64,000 nucleotides of DNA from Limnoperna fortunei. Taxonomy: Eukaryota; Mollusca; Bivalvia; Mytilida; Modiolidae. The stretch is taken from contig OX104124.1 of assembly GCA_944474755.1 (NCBI GenBank), forward strand, positions 40,654,636 through 40,718,635, written 5' to 3'. Under the pieces are notes generated by a model. It was given only the letters and a program-made list of their open reading frames with translations. It did not search any database and was not told where the DNA came from. Made by a program: the position numbers and the translations under genes. Positions 61,641 to 64,000 of the stretch are shown piece by piece. Position 1 is the stretch's first letter. Each line of letters starts with the position of its first letter.

Positions 61641-62389
61641 ATCTAATGGAAAGTAACAACAACTATTTCAACTTCACATACATAAGGAACTATCAACTAT
61701 CAGATTGTCGTTAGACAGGACCGTGGTCAGCTCTGTTTTGCCGTTAGACAAAACTACTTTGCTACTGAAAGACAGTCGACTCACAGTGTTAGGCTAAGTT
61801 TTCTGTTCGCTGAGCAAATTTATGGTGGAACATTTTGCATATTACCATAAATACTGTACAACAATCAGCAATACCATCGCATAAAAAAAGTCCTCGTGTT
61901 ATTAATATTAGCTCTTAGGAAAAAAGAAGAAAGCAACTTTCACGTACCATCTTTTGATTTGGTACATTTAATACGAGAAAAAATAGCCCTAGCAGTAATT
62001 ATAAAAGTAATCGAAAAACAAATCTGTATAGTATATATTTTTTTATTGCTAGTCATTTTATTATTAAAGTTTATAAGTTTGAGATATTTATTACAAATTC
62101 TCGGTAAAAAAAATTCAAATATAAATACCGCGTATTAATTAGTCGTGACCCTAAAATAGGGATTAGAAGAATTTATTTTTGATTAAGCAACTTTATAAAT
62201 TCTCTAAAATTATAGAAACTTGAATTATCTCATTTTTACAATTAAAATTAAAAATTATCGAATTTTTAACTACATGATTTAACTATCTCGAGTGTTAAAA
62301 CATCTAGTCGTACAAATGTAAGATCCTATTTTGAATAAAAAATTACAGGATATCCGGTGTATGCAAAAACGAATGCAGCTAATACATGC

Positions 62390-62770
62390 TAATAATGGGA
62401 CTCCCAGTGTTATACCGACAATGCTGCATATGGCATCTACGGTGGCAGATAAACCCTCCTAATAAGGGGGTTCTCAGGTTATAATACGAAAGACTGCCGG
62501 AACGTTGTGTGTAACCTGTTTGAAAAGTGCAACAATTCTTGCAAGGAAATGATCCGTTTATAGATTTTGGAAAACAGTAGGCCCATTGTAGTTGCTACAA
62601 AAAGGATGAATTATGCGTCCAAACCAAATACTCTTTACTTTTGCATTGGCAGTCAAAGTTTTCCAGTTGATCTCTTTTTCGTTTATAATGGGTTTGTAAA
62701 CTTGTTTTCGTCAAGCAAATAGCTGAAATATTGCACGCTGGATGTTAAGCAAGCGTTAAGTTAATTTGGC
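62390..62770 (+). mobile_element. Dispersed repeat family A, copy 8
   Basis: Contains 'atagattttggaaaacagta', 'gtagttgctacaaaaaggat', 'attggcagtcaaag' and 'agctgaaatattgcacgctg', in the same order as the 61.2-kb copy. More diverged. Confidence 0.5.
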
Positions 62771-63231
62771 TAAATCTGATATCCAATCAAACTTGATCGT
62801 ATCAAAACAGCCAAATTATAACATTTTTGTGATAATAAGTGCATACATGTATATGTTTTTTCTTTCGTATGTTTCCCCCTTTTTAGTTTGATCTTTTTTG
62901 CAGTACACCAGATTGATTTAGTCTAGTTGAGACTGACGTCACAAATTAAACAGAACACGAAGTGACAACCGCTTAATCATAATGAAGTTGATTGAATTAC
63001 AAACATTTGTTGTATTGGTATTAATGTTAAAGAAACCTGATACTTATATAATTAAAGCCACTTTGTGATATTTACTAGATCTATATATTTTATCTTGACA
63101 CAATAAACCTCATTTAATCATGTGATAAGCATATAGACTATATGAAACTGCATCGAGCACAATATGTGTGTTGGGTGGCAATGCTATTTATTACCAAAAG
63201 ACTAGTCAAATGAGGAAAGTTTTACAATATA

Positions 63232-63384
63232 GGATTAAACACGGGGTTTTAGGAAATTAACAATGTGTAAACTCCGGCGACTCACTCACAAACTAAATAA
63301 AGTCCGAAGGATTTTATGTCAAGTTTATGAGGGAGTCGCCGGAGTTTACACATTGATAATTTCCTAAAACACATTGTTTAATCC
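63232..63384. repeat. Inverted repeat with 52-base arms
   Basis: 63232-63283 and 63333-63384 are nearly exact reverse complements ('gtgtaaactccggcgactc' against 'gagtcgccggagtttacac'), with a 49-base loop. No ORF. A small foldback or MITE is the likely origin. Confidence 0.85.
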
Positions 63385-64000
63385 TTACATTTCTGTGAAA
63401 TAATCGTTGCGATTTTTAAAACAGCAAAAACAGTTACAGAAACCCATCTAGACCTCAAAACGTACCTGGGACAGAAAGCGTAGGGATATGCAAAAACGTA
63501 GTACCAAAGAAATCGCGGTTCTGTGGATATTGATTGGAAAAATATCGAAACACTAAATTGTATTTATATCATATTTTATTTGAAATCTCAATCGATTTTA
63601 TTGGAAATCATTGGGACAGAGAAAACATTCTCCCCACTCCCTGATGATACGATAGGAGGACGCCATCTTGTTTACATTGGATACTGAAAGTAGTCCGCTC
63701 ATCCGCTCAGAGGAAATATCGATATATAAATTATATGAGAAGACGCCATTTAATTGTTTTTATCCAACCAAAGCACTTAATATAAATAAATTACAGCATG
63801 AATAGAATTATAGTGAATTAATAGTTTCATTTGCGGCTCTACAACTGTAATAATACTTCAATATTCTACAGAAAAAACAGAGGCCATGGATTTTACAGTC
63901 CTATTGTTCTAAAATGTATTACGAGATATAAAAACCATACTTATTCTCAGGATGTACAAGGGATAAGTAATTAAGGGGCCCATAGATGACTCCGAAAATG
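63385..64000. other. No gene seen; possible regulatory patch
   Basis: 'gacgccatcttgtttac' at 63660 and 'gacgccatttaatt' at 63743 contain the GCCAT core of YY1-type sites. No coding exon follows inside the window. Confidence 0.25.

Noticed and set aside
61242..61714. ORFs on both strands, one of 122 codons
   Set aside because: Shadow of repeat family A; the same words occur in seven other places without an ORF.

Overview
This is a eukaryotic nuclear window: AT-rich, gene-poor, full of short interspersed repeats and microsatellites, with no bacterial-style operons, rRNA or CRISPR. The repeats point to a bivalve mollusc. There are tRNA-headed SINEs whose tail reads like the conserved molluscan 'aacgccactttcagc' block, two 'pearl'-type Helitron derivatives with a 159-bp core and an ACGG microsatellite, a roughly 160-bp diverged tandem repeat, and Penelope-like retroelement ends of a kind I associate with clams and mussels. 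I cannot name the species.

Layout. From 1 to 11.1 kb there are old repeats and a diverged segmental duplication (2.7-5.5 kb against 7.7-11.1 kb). The second copy also holds a dead Tigger/pogo transposase and a SINE. From 11 to 24.3 kb there are SINEs, a nested foldback next to a long TA/TG microsatellite, three Penelope-like ends and a tandem array. From 25.5 to 37 kb lies a second diverged segmental duplication (25.5-30.4 kb against 32.0-37.0 kb), with further partial copies of one edge near 40.8 and 42.2 kb. Two pearl/Helitron elements sit head to tail at 37.9-39.0 kb. A tentative small Cys-rich minus-strand gene lies at 39.6-41.8 kb.

The one gene I can build with confidence runs on the minus strand from 59187 down to 47495. 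It has eight coding exons, all with GT/AG borders and matching phases, that join into a 256-residue secreted protein. The protein has a signal peptide, two Ly6/uPAR (three-finger, LU) domains and a Thr/Ser-rich tail. Each LU domain is encoded by three exons with the same phase pattern, and cysteine spacing through the first seven cysteines is identical in the two domains, so the gene grew by duplication of a three-exon module. Its automated ORF traces are only fragments, because the exons are 16 to 267 bases long.

The rest of the window holds no gene I can defend. Most of the short ORFs are chance reading frames in AT-rich DNA, repeats or microsatellites.
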